64,000 nucleotides of DNA from Planctomycetaceae bacterium (GTDB lineage: Bacteria; Planctomycetota; Planctomycetia; Pirellulales; Pirellulaceae). A model generated the notes under the pieces. It ran no database searches. It saw only the letters and a program-made list of their open reading frames with translations, and was not told where the DNA came from. Within the stretch, counting starts at the first letter, position 1, and every line of letters starts with the position of its first letter. Made by a program: the position numbers and the translations under genes. This document shows, piece after piece, positions 1 to 9,303 of this stretch. The DNA lies in NCBI GenBank assembly GCA_020638975.1, contig JACKHN010000018.1:62001-126000 (forward strand). The letters are read 5' to 3'.

Positions 1-3000
1 GATCCAGGGTTGGTGAGTGCTGCGTTCGACGCTGACGGCAGGACACTTCTTCTTACCCTGACGCCGAATCGGAGTGGGCAAGCACTCGTTGTGGTTCGCG
101 CCACGGATCAGGGCGGATTGTTTGTCGAGGATTTCTTTGCAGTTACCGTTGCCCCCCAGAACGACCCGCCTTTCTTAACCGTCACGCAGTCCGCTTTCTC
201 AGGTCGGGAAGAGATACCACTTACCCTGACGGGAATCACGGTTGGCGACGACGACGCAGCGGAGGGCGGCGGAACCGGCAAGATTGAAGTGACCCTGACG
301 ACCCGCCGCGGCACACTCAATTTGCGTACCAACGTACCTGGCGGCGTCCGCCCTGGCGACTTCATTACGAGTGTCGACAATAGCACGACGCCTCCCACAA
401 GGCGGCTCGTCGTTACGGCTTCGCCTGCCGCAATCAACGCAACTTTGGCTGCAAGCAACGGCTTGACATATACCGGTGACATTGATTTCTCGGGGGCTGA
501 TTCTGTCGTAGTCACGGTCAATGACCTCGGCAACTTCCCAGGACCGGCGTCCTCGACAATACCCACCACAATCGGTGTCACGATCGATCCCGTGAACGAT
601 GCACCCGTCCTGACCACACTTGGCGTCCAAACGGTTGCTGAAGATACCGATCTCGTACTCAACGGACTTGTGATCACTGATCCCGATGTAGGAAACGCAA
701 CCATGCGGGTTTCCATCACCGCGACGCAGGGCATCATCCGGTTGAATAGTGCGAACGGGGTCAACCCGCAGGGACTCATATCGAGCGGTGCGAATAGTTC
801 AGCGGCGGTAACGCTTCTGGGGACTCGCGACGAGCTAAACGCTGTGCTGAACGGGATCGTGTTCCGAGGCGAGCAGGACTTCAGCGGGATTGCTAGTGTG
901 ACGATCAATGTCAACGACCTTGGGAATTCGCCAGGTCCCATCATGCAGCAATCGACGCAAGTCATCGATATCCAAGTGTTGGCCGTGAATGACGCACCGA
1001 CGTTCACCATTGTACAGCCGATATTGCCTCCCATCAGCGAAGATGCCGGCTTGCAGAATGTGCAACTCATTTCACTTGCCAATGTGACACGTGGCCCGGC
1101 CACGGCCACCGACGAAGCCGGACAAGCGATCAGCTTCCTGCTCTCTCGCGTTCCTGGCGCGGGCGATCTGGCCTTCAGTGTATCGCCGACCATTAACCCC
1201 GCGACCGGGGTCCTTAGTTACGCGCCATCCGCGAACTCGAATGGGCGAGCTGTCTTTGACGTAGCAGTGATGGATAGCGGAGGTGTTGCAAATGGGGGCG
1301 TGGACACCTCGGCTCCGATTCGAATCACCATCACAGTAAATGCCGTCAACGACGCGCCGCGATTCACCAAGGGTGCGAATCAGCAGATTGACGAGGACGC
1401 GTTAGACCCACAAGACAATACACGTCTGCATACCGTTGAAGGTTGGGCGACCGGGATCTCTCGAGGACCGTTGAGTGCGACCGACGAAACGAATCAAACC
1501 TTGCAATTCAGTGTTGTGCCTGTGTCGACAGGCCTGCAGATTGGCAATCTGAGTTTTGTATCGCCGCCAGCGATCGATCCTTTGACGGGGAATTTAACCT
1601 ACGAGACAACGCCGGACACCAACGGCGTACGTGTCTTTAGAGTAACGCTGCAGGACAGCGGAAGTGGCATCTTCCCGAACGTAAATATGTCGCAAACGGA
1701 GACTCTGACGATTAGTGTGGCGGCGGTCAACGACCCGCCAAGCTTCACGATCGCGGGTACAAGTCAGACCATTATTGAAGACGCGCAGTTCCAAATGGTC
1801 ACCGGCTTTGTGACAAATATTTCCCGCGGTCCAGCAGCGCCCTCCGACGAAGACGGACAAGCGCTTACCTTTAATGTTACGACCGTGGTTGCCGGAACGA
1901 CGACCGACGCCGCCTCCGCTTTTTTGCATTTTCCAGAGGTGAGTCCGTTAACGGGTACCTTGACGTATCAACTTGCGCCGGATGTTAACGGTAGCTTCGA
2001 GGTTACGTTGGAGCTTGATGACAGCGGAACTGGCGCGGCCTTCCCACCCAATAACGACAAGTCACCGAAGCAGAAATTCACGATCACCGCCAACGCGATC
2101 AATGACGCTCCCAGCTTTCAATTGGTGGACCAAAACTCCGCGACACCAGGAGTTGTCGACATCGCGATCAACGAGGACGCGGGGCTCGTCTCGATTCCAG
2201 GATTTGCGACGGCAGTATCCCGCGGTCCAGTCGACGAGATCAACCAAGCTCTGGCATTTGACTTGACGGTGCAATCGACGACTCGCAGCCTCGCATTCTC
2301 GGTGCCTCCGACGATCAATGTGAGTGGTTCTACCGGTCAACTGACCTTCCGCACCGCTCCGAATACGAATGGTACGGCGATAATCGTCGCTAGTTTGCGC
2401 GATGATGGCAATGGCACGGATCCTCATGCGAATACGTCGACCCCACGAACTTTCACACTCAACGTCAACGCGGTAAACGATGCTCCGTTTGTCGCCAACG
2501 CAGTCGCAGATTTCAGCGTGTTTGAGGATTCTCCGAGTACGCACATCGAGTTGTTCCCCAACGTCTTCAATGATGTAGATATCAACGCCTTTGACAACGA
2601 CAATCTCACCTTGTCCGTCGTGAATGCCGCAGCGTTGACTGCGCAAGGGCTAATTGGCACGAGCATTTCGCAAACGGCACAGTCGACGATACTGACGATC
2701 AACTACCAACCAAATCGAAATGGTGTGGCCGAGGTGATCGTCCAGGCTCAAGACTCCTTTGGAGCGACGGTTCAAGATACGTTCACCGTAGCCGTGCGAT
2801 CTGTAAATGACGCACCAGTGATTGGCGGAGTATCGGCGTTGTCGGCTGCTGAGGATACGCTGACGACCTTGAGCGGTTTGACCGTGACGGATGTGGATGT
2901 CGCGGAAACTGCGAACGGCACCATGGAAGTAACTTTCTCGGCGACCCACGGTAACCTAACCGTTAATCCCCTGATTGGATTAGGGATTTCCGGCAACGGA

Positions 3001-6000
3001 TCGAAGAGCGTCGTGGTGACGGGCTCACCCGCATCTGTCGCAGCGATGCTGGCGGATTCAGCGGGCTTACGTTACCTCGGTGACCCCGATTACAACGGTC
3101 CCGACTCGTTGGTGATCTTGACCAGTGATTTTGGCAATACGGGGATTCTCGTCGCTACCGGAATGCCGGGAACTCTGACATCGACTTCGACCATTCCTCT
3201 GACCGTCACCCCTGTGAACGACGCGCCGACGGCCATGAACGACGCCGTAAATACACCCGAAGACGTGGCGATCGTCATCAACGGTACCACCCTGCGAGCC
3301 AACGATGTACGCGGTCCGAGCAACGAAAGCCATCAGTCGATGTTGGTGACAGGCGTTGGAGCGACGGGAGCATTGAATGCCGCGAGTGCGAATGGGGGAA
3401 CCGTCGTCCTGAATACGACCGCGCGCACCGTGACTTATACGCCTCCAGCCGACTTTGTCGGGACCGACACCTTTGTGTACCGTGTGACGGACGACGGACT
3501 CACCAATGGAGTTGCTGACCCGAAGAGTGCGTTCGGAACAGTGACTGTGACAATCAGCGCTGTCAATGACGCACCGGTACCAGGACCGGACTCGCAATCC
3601 ATCGATGAGGACGTGCTCCTGGTGTTCGATGCAGTTACTCTCATTGGCAACGATTTGCCGGGTCCGTCTACCGCGACTGATGAAATTGGCCAACTATTGA
3701 ATGTGGTCGCCGTCAGCTCGACATCGACAGCCGGTGCCGCAGTCACGCTGACTTCGGGAGCGATTTCTTACTCACCTCCGCTGGATTTCTTCGGGACTGA
3801 TACGTTTACATACACCGTTCGAGACAATGGTTCGCCGACCGCGAGCGCTACGGGAACTGTTACGGTTACCGTACGCCCCGTGAACGACCCGCCAGTGCCA
3901 GTGTCAGACACACGTTCGACACCGGAAGACACACGTCACGTGTTCAGTGCCGCGATTCTCGCCCAGAACGATGCTGCCGGCCCGGCGAACGAGAGCACTC
4001 AGTCTGTTAGCGTAGTGGGCGTGAGTTCGACGAGTGCAAATCAAGGAACCGTGTCACTCGTATCGGGAGTGATCACCTACACGCCGCCAGTGGATTTCAA
4101 CGGCGAGGATACATTCACGTACACCGTCGTCGACAATGGTTCGCCATCGCGAACGGCGACGGGCACGGTGACGATGAACGTGACCGCAGTGAACGACGCG
4201 CCTTCGGCTGGTGGCGATTCACGAACGACCGCCGAGGATGTTGCCTTGACGATTGCTGCTGGCACCTTGCTCAATAACGACGTACGTGGACCGGCAAATG
4301 AGAGCGGCCAGACACTCACTGTCCAGAGCGTGTCGGCAGCAAGTGCGCAGGGTGGCCAAGTCACTTTCAACGCCACGACGAATCAGATCGTCTATACCCC
4401 CAAAGCCGACTTCAATGGTAACGACACGTTTACCTACACGATTGTTGACAACGGTCTGACAAACGGTGTGTCTGATCCGAAGAACGCCACGGCCACGGTC
4501 ACGGTGACGGTAACACCCGTCAACGATCCTCCTACCGCCGTTGCCGATATTCAGTCGACGATCGAGGACCGTCCGCTAACGATCGATGCGAGTGTTCTGT
4601 TGTCGAATGACTTACCAGGACCGTCCCAAGTTGGCGTCGACAAAGAGCTAGACCAGTCGTTGACCGTGATTGGCACCAGTCAGACGAGTACGCGAGGCGG
4701 AACGATTACGCTCGTGGGAACGACCGTGACCTACAATCCGCCGAAGGACGCTACGGGAGTCGATACTTTTACGTATCAACTCCAAGACAATGGCACGACA
4801 AACGGTTTGTCCGATCCGAAGTCTGCGACCGGAACGGTGACGGTGAATATCTCGGCAGTGAACGACCCGCCGATCATGACGGCTTCGACCAGTGTCACGT
4901 CCGAAGATCTGCAAATTCAAATCTTCGCAGCCGAGCTTACTGCGAACGATGTTGGCGGTCCCGGTGCGGAAGTCAGCCAAACTCTAACGGTTGTTGGTGT
5001 TGGGAACTTCAGTGCACAAGGCGGCACGTTGACGTTGGATTCTAGCGGCACGGTTACTTATACACCGCCGTTAAATTTCAATGGGACAGATACTTTCACC
5101 TATACGGTGCGAGATAACGGACTGACGAACGGAACTTCGGACCCGCAGACAGCCACGGGAACTCATTCGGTCTCGGTGACTCCGACCAACGATCCACCAA
5201 ACGCCATTAACGACGCGTTCACTGCGAACGAAGATGCTGTGCTGCAGGTGCAAGGCCGTGGAGTGCTAGGGAATGATTTCGATATCGATTTGCCACCGGA
5301 CACGATCATGGTTAGCAATCCGGGGCAGTTGCAAAGTGACGACGGCGCGACGGTAACTCTCAGTGCGAACGGTACGTTCACCTACGACCCGACGACAGCT
5401 GCAACTCTTCAGGCCTTGCGGGCAGGTCAGCAGCGTGTGGACCGCTTCCGGTATCAAGCCACGGATGGCACAGCCTCGTCGAACGAAGCCACGGTTAGTA
5501 TTACCGTTGTGGGTGTGAATGATCCTCCGAAGGCAGTCAACGACACGTATACGGTAGTGGAAGATACTCAGCTTACTGTCGGTCTGACGAATAGGATTTT
5601 GCTGAATGATACCGATGCCGAGAGTGATCCATTGACGGCGGTTCGGATTAGCGGTCCGTCAAACGGCACCTTGAATCTGAACTCGAATGGAACGTTTACC
5701 TACACTCCTGCACCAAACTTTAGCGGCGTCGACACCTTTGTCTATCGCGCCAATGATGGGGCGACGAACTCCAATACTGCAACCGTAACGATTAACGTTA
5801 CCGGAATAAATCATCCGCCGAACGCCGGTACCGATGCCTACTCGACGCAACAAGGAACGCAGTTGAATGTGACGGCGGCTAACGGTGTTCTGCGTAACGA
5901 TACGGACGTCGATCAAACAACACCACTAACCGCTCAGCTCGCAACGCAACCCACGAACGGAACGGTCAATCTCAGCTCGAATGGCGCATTCGTTTACACG

Positions 6001-6648
6001 CCGAGGAGCGGCTTCTCGGGTACGGACCGGTTCACGTATCGGGCGGTTGACAATGGCGGATTAATGTCGGCACCCACAACGGTGACGATCACGGTCGCAA
6101 GTGCTACTGTGTTCCAGAACCCGACCAACAGCCGCGACGTTAACAACGATGGCGCTGTTTCTCCGCTCGACGCGTTGCTGATAATCAATCACCTCAACAA
6201 CGTTGGCTCACATCCGTTGACGTCTGCGATTTCTGGGATCCCGTTCCCAGACCCGAACGGCGATAACAATATTTCACCCGCAGATGTTCTGGTGGTCGTG
6301 AACCAATTGAATTCGTCCGGCAACGGAGAGGGCGAGGCGTCGGTGCAGTTTCTCTCCGCTAATCCGGCGTTGCAATCGCTGCCGACAGGTGTTGCAATTC
6401 AGCCGTTGACTAGCGACGTAGCTGAACGATTTGCCGCGATAGCGAACGAAGATCAACTTGCGAGTGATCGTGCGGAAGAACAGGACATCGACTTCTTCAC
6501 AGATTTGGGGCGAAGCGACTTCGCCCGTCAGTATCAGGCCATGAGTGCGTCGGCACGTGCGACTCTAGCTGCCAAAGCGAAGGATCTCGAGTCTGTACTC
6601 GACAGCCTGTTTGACGGAGATGACTTGGAAGACGCTTGGAAGGACTGA
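1..6648 (+). CDS. Giant cadherin-like tandem-repeat protein with C-terminal dockerin (5' end outside window)
   Basis: The frame is open from base 1, so the true start lies upstream; the TTG at 10 is only the first possible start codon inside the window. At least 2215 residues are encoded. The protein is a chain of beta-sandwich repeats of roughly 85-130 residues, each opening with a VNDAP or VNDPP motif followed by an acidic E-D-T/A segment. Repeats up to about 3230 carry the GDxDFxGxDSxxVTVND pattern; those from about 3200 to 5200 carry YTPPxDFxGxDTFTYTVxDNG, typical of cadherin-like tandem-95 repeats; the last ones (5200-6110) are shorter. At 6124-6330 are two dockerin type I Ca-binding loops (DVNNDGAVSPLDALLIIN and DPNGDNNISPADVLVVVN). 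A tail with GEGEA and an acidic end with Trp follows. Likely an exported surface or matrix protein; repeats and dockerin are clear, the role is inferred. Confidence 0.9.
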   Translation, partial: DPGLVSAAFDADGRTLLLTLTPNRSGQALVVVRATDQGGLFVEDFFAVTVAPQNDPPFLTVTQSAFSGREEIPLTLTGITVGDDDAAEGGGTGKIEVTLTTRRGTLNLRTNVPGGVRPGDFITSVDNSTTPPTRRLVVTASPAAINATLAASNGLTYTGDIDFSGADSVVVTVNDLGNFPGPASSTIPTTIGVTIDPVNDAPVLTTLGVQTVAEDTDLVLNGLVITDPDVGNATMRVSITATQGIIRLNSANGVNPQGLISSGANSSAAVTLLGTRDELNAVLNGIVFRGEQDFSGIASVTINVNDLGNSPGPIMQQSTQVIDIQVLAVNDAPTFTIVQPILPPISEDAGLQNVQLISLANVTRGPATATDEAGQAISFLLSRVPGAGDLAFSVSPTINPATGVLSYAPSANSNGRAVFDVAVMDSGGVANGGVDTSAPIRITITVNAVNDAPRFTKGANQQIDEDALDPQDNTRLHTVEGWATGISRGPLSATDETNQTLQFSVVPVSTGLQIGNLSFVSPPAIDPLTGNLTYETTPDTNGVRVFRVTLQDSGSGIFPNVNMSQTETLTISVAAVNDPPSFTIAGTSQTIIEDAQFQMVTGFVTNISRGPAAPSDEDGQALTFNVTTVVAGTTTDAASAFLHFPEVSPLTGTLTYQLAPDVNGSFEVTLELDDSGTGAAFPPNNDKSPKQKFTITANAINDAPSFQLVDQNSATPGVVDIAINEDAGLVSIPGFATAVSRGPVDEINQALAFDLTVQSTTRSLAFSVPPTINVSGSTGQLTFRTAPNTNGTAIIVASLRDDGNGTDPHANTSTPRTFTLNVNAVNDAPFVANAVADFSVFEDSPSTHIELFPNVFNDVDINAFDNDNLTLSVVNAAALTAQGLIGTSISQTAQSTILTINYQPNRNGVAEVIVQAQDSFGATVQDTFTVAVRSVNDAPVIGGVSALSAAEDTLTTLSGLTVTDVDVAETANGTMEVTFSATHGNLTVNPLIGLGISGNGSKSVVVTGSPASVAAMLADSAGLRYLGDPDYNGPDSLVILTSDFGNTGILVATGMPGTLTSTSTIPLTVTPVNDAPTAMNDAVNTPEDVAIVINGTTLRANDVRGPSNESHQSMLVTGVGATGALNAASANGGTVVLNTTARTVTYTPPADFVGTDTFVYRVTDDGLTNGVADPKSAFGTVTVTISAVNDAPVPGPDSQSIDEDVLLVFDAVTLIGNDLPGPSTATDEIGQLLNVVAVSSTSTAGAAVTLTSGAISYSPPLDFFGTDTFTYTVRDNGSPTASATGTVTVTVRPVNDPPVPVSDTRSTPEDTRHVFSAAILAQNDAAGPANESTQSVSVVGVSSTSANQGTVSLVSGVITYTPPVDFNGEDTFTYTVVDNGSPSRTATGTVTMNVTAVNDAPSAGGDSRTTAEDVALTIAAGTLLNNDVRGPANESGQTLTVQSVSAASAQGGQVTFNATTNQIVYTPKADFNGNDTFTYTIVDNGLTNGVSDPKNATATVTVTVTPVNDPPTAVADIQSTIEDRPLTIDASVLLSNDLPGPSQVGVDKELDQSLTVIGTSQTSTRGGTITLVGTTVTYNPPKDATGVDTFTYQLQDNGTTNGLSDPKSATGTVTVNISAVNDPPIMTASTSVTSEDLQIQIFAAELTANDVGGPGAEVSQTLTVVGVGNFSAQGGTLTLDSSGTVTYTPPLNFNGTDTFTYTVRDNGLTNGTSDPQTATGTHSVSVTPTNDPPNAINDAFTANEDAVLQVQGRGVLGNDFDIDLPPDTIMVSNPGQLQSDDGATVTLSANGTFTYDPTTAATLQALRAGQQRVDRFRYQATDGTASSNEATVSITVVGVNDPPKAVNDTYTVVEDTQLTVGLTNRILLNDTDAESDPLTAVRISGPSNGTLNLNSNGTFTYTPAPNFSGVDTFVYRANDGATNSNTATVTINVTGINHPPNAGTDAYSTQQGTQLNVTAANGVLRNDTDVDQTTPLTAQLATQPTNGTVNLSSNGAFVYTPRSGFSGTDRFTYRAVDNGGLMSAPTTVTITVASATVFQNPTNSRDVNNDGAVSPLDALLIINHLNNVGSHPLTSAISGIPFPDPNGDNNISPADVLVVVNQLNSSGNGEGEASVQFLSANPALQSLPTGVAIQPLTSDVAERFAAIANEDQLASDRAEEQDIDFFTDLGRSDFARQYQAMSASARATLAAKAKDLESVLDSLFDGDDLEDAWKD
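6124..6330 (+). other. Dockerin type I domain of the first giant protein
   Basis: Two EF-hand-like loops, DVNNDGAVSPLDAL and DPNGDNNISPADVL, each followed by an LLIIN or LVVVN helix. This is the duplicated dockerin layout. In cellulosome bacteria dockerins bind cohesins; in planctomycetes they are common at the ends of large secreted proteins, where the partner is generally unknown. No cohesin is seen in the window. Confidence 0.85.
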
Positions 6649-6836
6649 TTTTCTGACGTTCCCGCGACGAATCGTCTCGAAGCTATAGGGATCGGCGCGG
6701 GGGCGATCAAAGAAAGAGGCGTTGCCGTTCGCTGTCCCGTTTTCTACTCTGGGAGATGATGCAAGCCGTCGTCACCCAAAGTAACTAGGCGTTCGTGCAA
6801 CGACGCAGTCCTCTTTCTACCCGGTGAAAGGTACGC

Positions 6837-7532
6837 ATGTCTTCTGACATCGTTGTTTGCCCGCAGTGCGGGACGAATCTTCAGAACAGTGCAAACATTG
6901 CGGGGCAGGTCGTGGCGTGTCCGCAATGCCAAACACAACTGCAGATGCCTGCACTTCAACAGTCATTCGCTGCACCGCAGTTGCCGGCACCGGTCGGGCT
7001 GCCACCCATGGTCGAACTGCCACCTTCCATTGCGAGTAACCCCGCGGGAGGCTCGGGTATTCATGGAAGCGGGCCGCTCGTGCAAACGGGTCGTTCGAAG
7101 AAAAGGGCTCCGACGAGTGTGCAGGATCGACTCCGGAAACGCTCGAATCCAATGGCGATCTTCTTTGCCGTCGTAATTGTCATGGTGATCATCGGCGTCG
7201 GAGTAGCCTCTGTCTTGTGGGATCGAGCCGAGAAGGCGAAGCGTCAGTTTGCCGCCCAGATGATTGGGAATTGGGAGCTGGTTCCTGGTCAGTCGCAACT
7301 AGAGCGATGGGATTTCGCGTTCCACGACGACCGGAAATTACAGATGGCGCTTGGTACTCAGCTGAGCGAAGGTTGGTGGAAGGTCACATCCGTTCAAGGG
7401 TCGACCGGATATGTGTTGATCGAATGGCCCGACGAAGCTCCGGAGACGATGCGTGTCCGATTTGACGGCGGGACCATGCAAGTACAGCTTGAGAGCGTTG
7501 GCAACTTTGCGTTTCGACCTGCGGTGCCATAG
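6837..7532 (+). CDS. Zinc-ribbon, single-pass membrane protein of unknown function
   Basis: 231 residues. The first 40 contain two CPQC knuckles (CPQCGTNL and CPQCQTQL), a short zinc ribbon of the MJ0042 kind. A Pro/Ser-rich linker and a basic stretch (KKRAPTSVQDRLRKR) lead to one hydrophobic helix at about residues 105-125. The remaining 100 residues, presumably outside the membrane, contain GNWELVPGQS and VRFDGGTMQVQ, reminiscent of small lipocalin-like or META-like beta domains, but I do not recognise the family. ATG 6837 is preceded by GAAAGG at a suitable distance. It lies 188 bp after the giant gene on the same strand, with no evidence that they are co-transcribed. Confidence 0.8.
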   Translation: MSSDIVVCPQCGTNLQNSANIAGQVVACPQCQTQLQMPALQQSFAAPQLPAPVGLPPMVELPPSIASNPAGGSGIHGSGPLVQTGRSKKRAPTSVQDRLRKRSNPMAIFFAVVIVMVIIGVGVASVLWDRAEKAKRQFAAQMIGNWELVPGQSQLERWDFAFHDDRKLQMALGTQLSEGWWKVTSVQGSTGYVLIEWPDEAPETMRVRFDGGTMQVQLESVGNFAFRPAVP

Positions 7533-7541
7533 GCCGGGTCG

Positions 7542-7596
7542 TCGGTGATCACCGAGCTCAAAAAGTAAAACGAGCAGCCAACGCGAACCGTTGGCT
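7542..7596. terminator. Hairpins between convergent genes
   Basis: A perfect 14-bp palindrome sits at 7542-7555. A second hairpin at 7576-7596 has an 8-bp perfect stem (AGCCAACG/CGTTGGCT) and a 5-base loop. Read on the minus strand the second hairpin is followed by a T-rich stretch (CGTTTTACTTTTT), so it is a good intrinsic terminator for the peroxiredoxin gene; the palindrome could serve the plus-strand gene ending at 7532. Confidence 0.6.
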
Positions 7597-7628
7597 ACCC
7601 GTTTGTAGATCTGCGGAAGAAGCTTGGG

Positions 7629-8225
7629 TTATTTCTTCGGCACACCGAGTTCGGCGAGTCGAGTCGCCACATCAGACCCGTGTGTCTTTGTATTTACTTC
7701 TTTGTCGATGACGGCCACTTTGCCATCCGCATCGATGATAAATGTCCATCGTTCCGGCACTTGGCGTGTACCGTGAACGACGCCGTAGGCTTCTGCGACC
7801 TTCTTACCTGGATCGCTTAGGATGGGGTAATCCAATTTCAGGGATTCCGCGTACTTCTTATTGGTTTCCGCGTCGTCGCAACTGGCCGTGAAAAACGCGA
7901 CTTGGAATTTGTCCAATCCGGATCCTGCGGACGCTCCGATTTCAACTTGTTTGTTGCCCAGCAATGTGACGGTGAACGCATCGCTGATTTCGCTGGCACG
8001 CAGCGAATTACATTGAGCCGTTCAGCCACCGGTGAATGCTTTTGGGAACCAAGCGACGACAACTGCGGTGCCTTTCAGTTCCGACAGCTTGTACGTCTTG
8101 CCATCGCTACCCTGCAGTTCAAAGTCAGGGGCCGGGTCGCCGACCTTGAGTTCTGCTTGTGCCGAGTTGGCGAACAAACCTGTCGCCAGAGCGAGGCCAG
8201 TGACCAGGCTCAAGAGTTTCTTCAT
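7629..8225 (-). CDS. Exported peroxiredoxin with in-frame UGA (probable selenocysteine) at the peroxidatic position
   Basis: Read through one UGA at 8022-8024, this frame gives a complete 198-residue AhpC/TSA (Prx) protein. The N-terminus is a Sec signal peptide (MKKLLSLVTGLALATGLFA then NSAQA, cleavage before ELKVG). The mature part has KVGDPAPDFELQGSDGKTY, then VVVAWFPKAFTGG, UGA, TAQC, where Prx proteins have the peroxidatic Cys of the FxPGC-type loop. After UGA the frame continues with the expected fold (FFTASCDDAETN, YPILSDPGKKVAEAYGV, PERWTFIIDADGKV) to a normal stop. A Cys four residues after the UGA could be the partner thiol. ATG 8225 is chosen because GGAG lies 6 bases upstream and the signal peptide starts there. 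If UGA were read as stop the product would lack all catalytic residues. Alternatives are a nonsense mutation or sequencing error; the exact position and the hairpin favour selenocysteine. Confidence 0.8.
7989..8007 (-). promoter_or_regulatory. SECIS-like stem-loop downstream of the in-frame UGA
   Basis: On the coding (minus) strand, 21 bases after the UGA, there is a perfect 7-bp stem (TTCGCTG/CAGCGAA) closed by a 5-base loop CGTGC. Bacterial SECIS elements lie inside the coding region just after the UGA, with the apical loop roughly 16-37 bases downstream and a G among its first two bases; both conditions hold. It would bind SelB if the organism has the Sec machinery. No sel genes are in this window. 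Confidence 0.6.
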
Positions 8226-8326
8226 CATTAACTCCTTCATAGGGAAAGTCACGTGAGGGAAATCAACGCGAGTCCAAGCTACCACGCCCGCCCCGGCGAG
8301 TCCATTCTTTCGGTCGAGTCCACGCG

Positions 8327-9094
8327 CTACCGTGCCTGAGTCGAATCGTCACTGAGTATCGCGATCACCTCATCGGAAATGTCGAAGTTGGCAGAAACGC
8401 TTTGAACGTCGTCATGATCGTCGAGCAGTTCCATTAGCTTCAGTACTTGGCGGGCACCCTCTAAATCCAACTCGACGGTGACGCTGGGAATACGAGCGAT
8501 CTCTTTGGATTCTGCGGTGATGTCGGCAGCTTCCAGGGCATCCGAGACTGTCGCAAATACATCGGGTTCGCACAGGAGTTCGAGTTTGTCACCCGAGTGT
8601 TTTATATCCTCGGCCCCCGCTTCGAGTGCGATTTCCATCAGCCGTTCCTCATTCGCTCCATCGACCGAGAAGACGAACAAGCCTTTACGTTCAAAGAGAT
8701 AGGCAACACAATTCGTCGCACCGAGCTTTCCGCCGTTGACCTCGAATAACTTGCGAATCTCGGGGGCCGTTCGGTTACGGTTATCGGTGACGATATCACA
8801 CAGGATCGCGACGCCGTTTGGCCCGTATCCCTCGTAGAGAACTTCATCGACGTTGCCACCTTCCAACTCGCCGGTTCCCTTCTTGATCGCACGTGCGATC
8901 GTATCGTTCGGCATATTGACAGCCTTGGCATCGGCGATGGCCAATCGCAGTCGCGGGTTCATGCCCGCATCGCCGCCACCTAACTTCGCAGCCACGATGA
9001 TCGCTTTGGAACATTTGCTCCATGCTTTACCACGTTTGCTGTCAATCACCGCCTTCTTATGCTTGATACCGGCCCAATGTGAATGTCCAGCCAT
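8327..9094 (-). CDS. yebC: YebC/PmpR family protein (TACO1-like)
   Basis: 255 residues, the usual length for the family. The N-terminal signature MAGHSHWAGIKHKKAVIDSK is diagnostic, followed by ARAIKKGTGE, VLYEGYGPNGVAILCD and a C-terminal acidic domain (MELLDDHDDVQSVSANFDI). Members have been described as transcriptional regulators and, more recently, as ribosome-associated factors that help translate difficult motifs such as proline runs. That fits its place on the same strand as rbfA, infB and nusA, about 1 kb downstream of rbfA. The gap of 209 bp to the next gene upstream suggests its own promoter. Confidence 0.95.
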   Translation of the reverse strand: MAGHSHWAGIKHKKAVIDSKRGKAWSKCSKAIIVAAKLGGGDAGMNPRLRLAIADAKAVNMPNDTIARAIKKGTGELEGGNVDEVLYEGYGPNGVAILCDIVTDNRNRTAPEIRKLFEVNGGKLGATNCVAYLFERKGLFVFSVDGANEERLMEIALEAGAEDIKHSGDKLELLCEPDVFATVSDALEAADITAESKEIARIPSVTVELDLEGARQVLKLMELLDDHDDVQSVSANFDISDEVIAILSDDSTQAR

Positions 9095-9303
9095 GCTTCA
9101 ATCTCTACTTGCAGTGAATTCGACGTGTGCGAGCACATCTCTGCCGAATCGACTGCCGCCGCTCTTCTTCCCGCGTTCGTCGAGCGGAGTATGCGGTCGG
9201 TAACGGGCGTAAGATAGCCGCAAGTTCGCAGAGACCGACGCAGAAATTCGTCGTGAGGGACGTGAAGTCGGAGAAGCCATCATCGACAGGCCACGTAGCT
9301 TAT

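Noticed and set aside
10..12. TTG as the start codon of the first gene
   Set aside because: The frame is open to base 1, there is no ribosome binding site, and the repeat unit is already under way.
108..1193. Long minus-strand open frame opposite the first giant gene, and many similar frames opposite the 28-55 kb gene
   Set aside because: They mirror repetitive coding sequence on the other strand, have odd composition (Ser/Arg/Thr or Pro-rich) and no recognisable domains.
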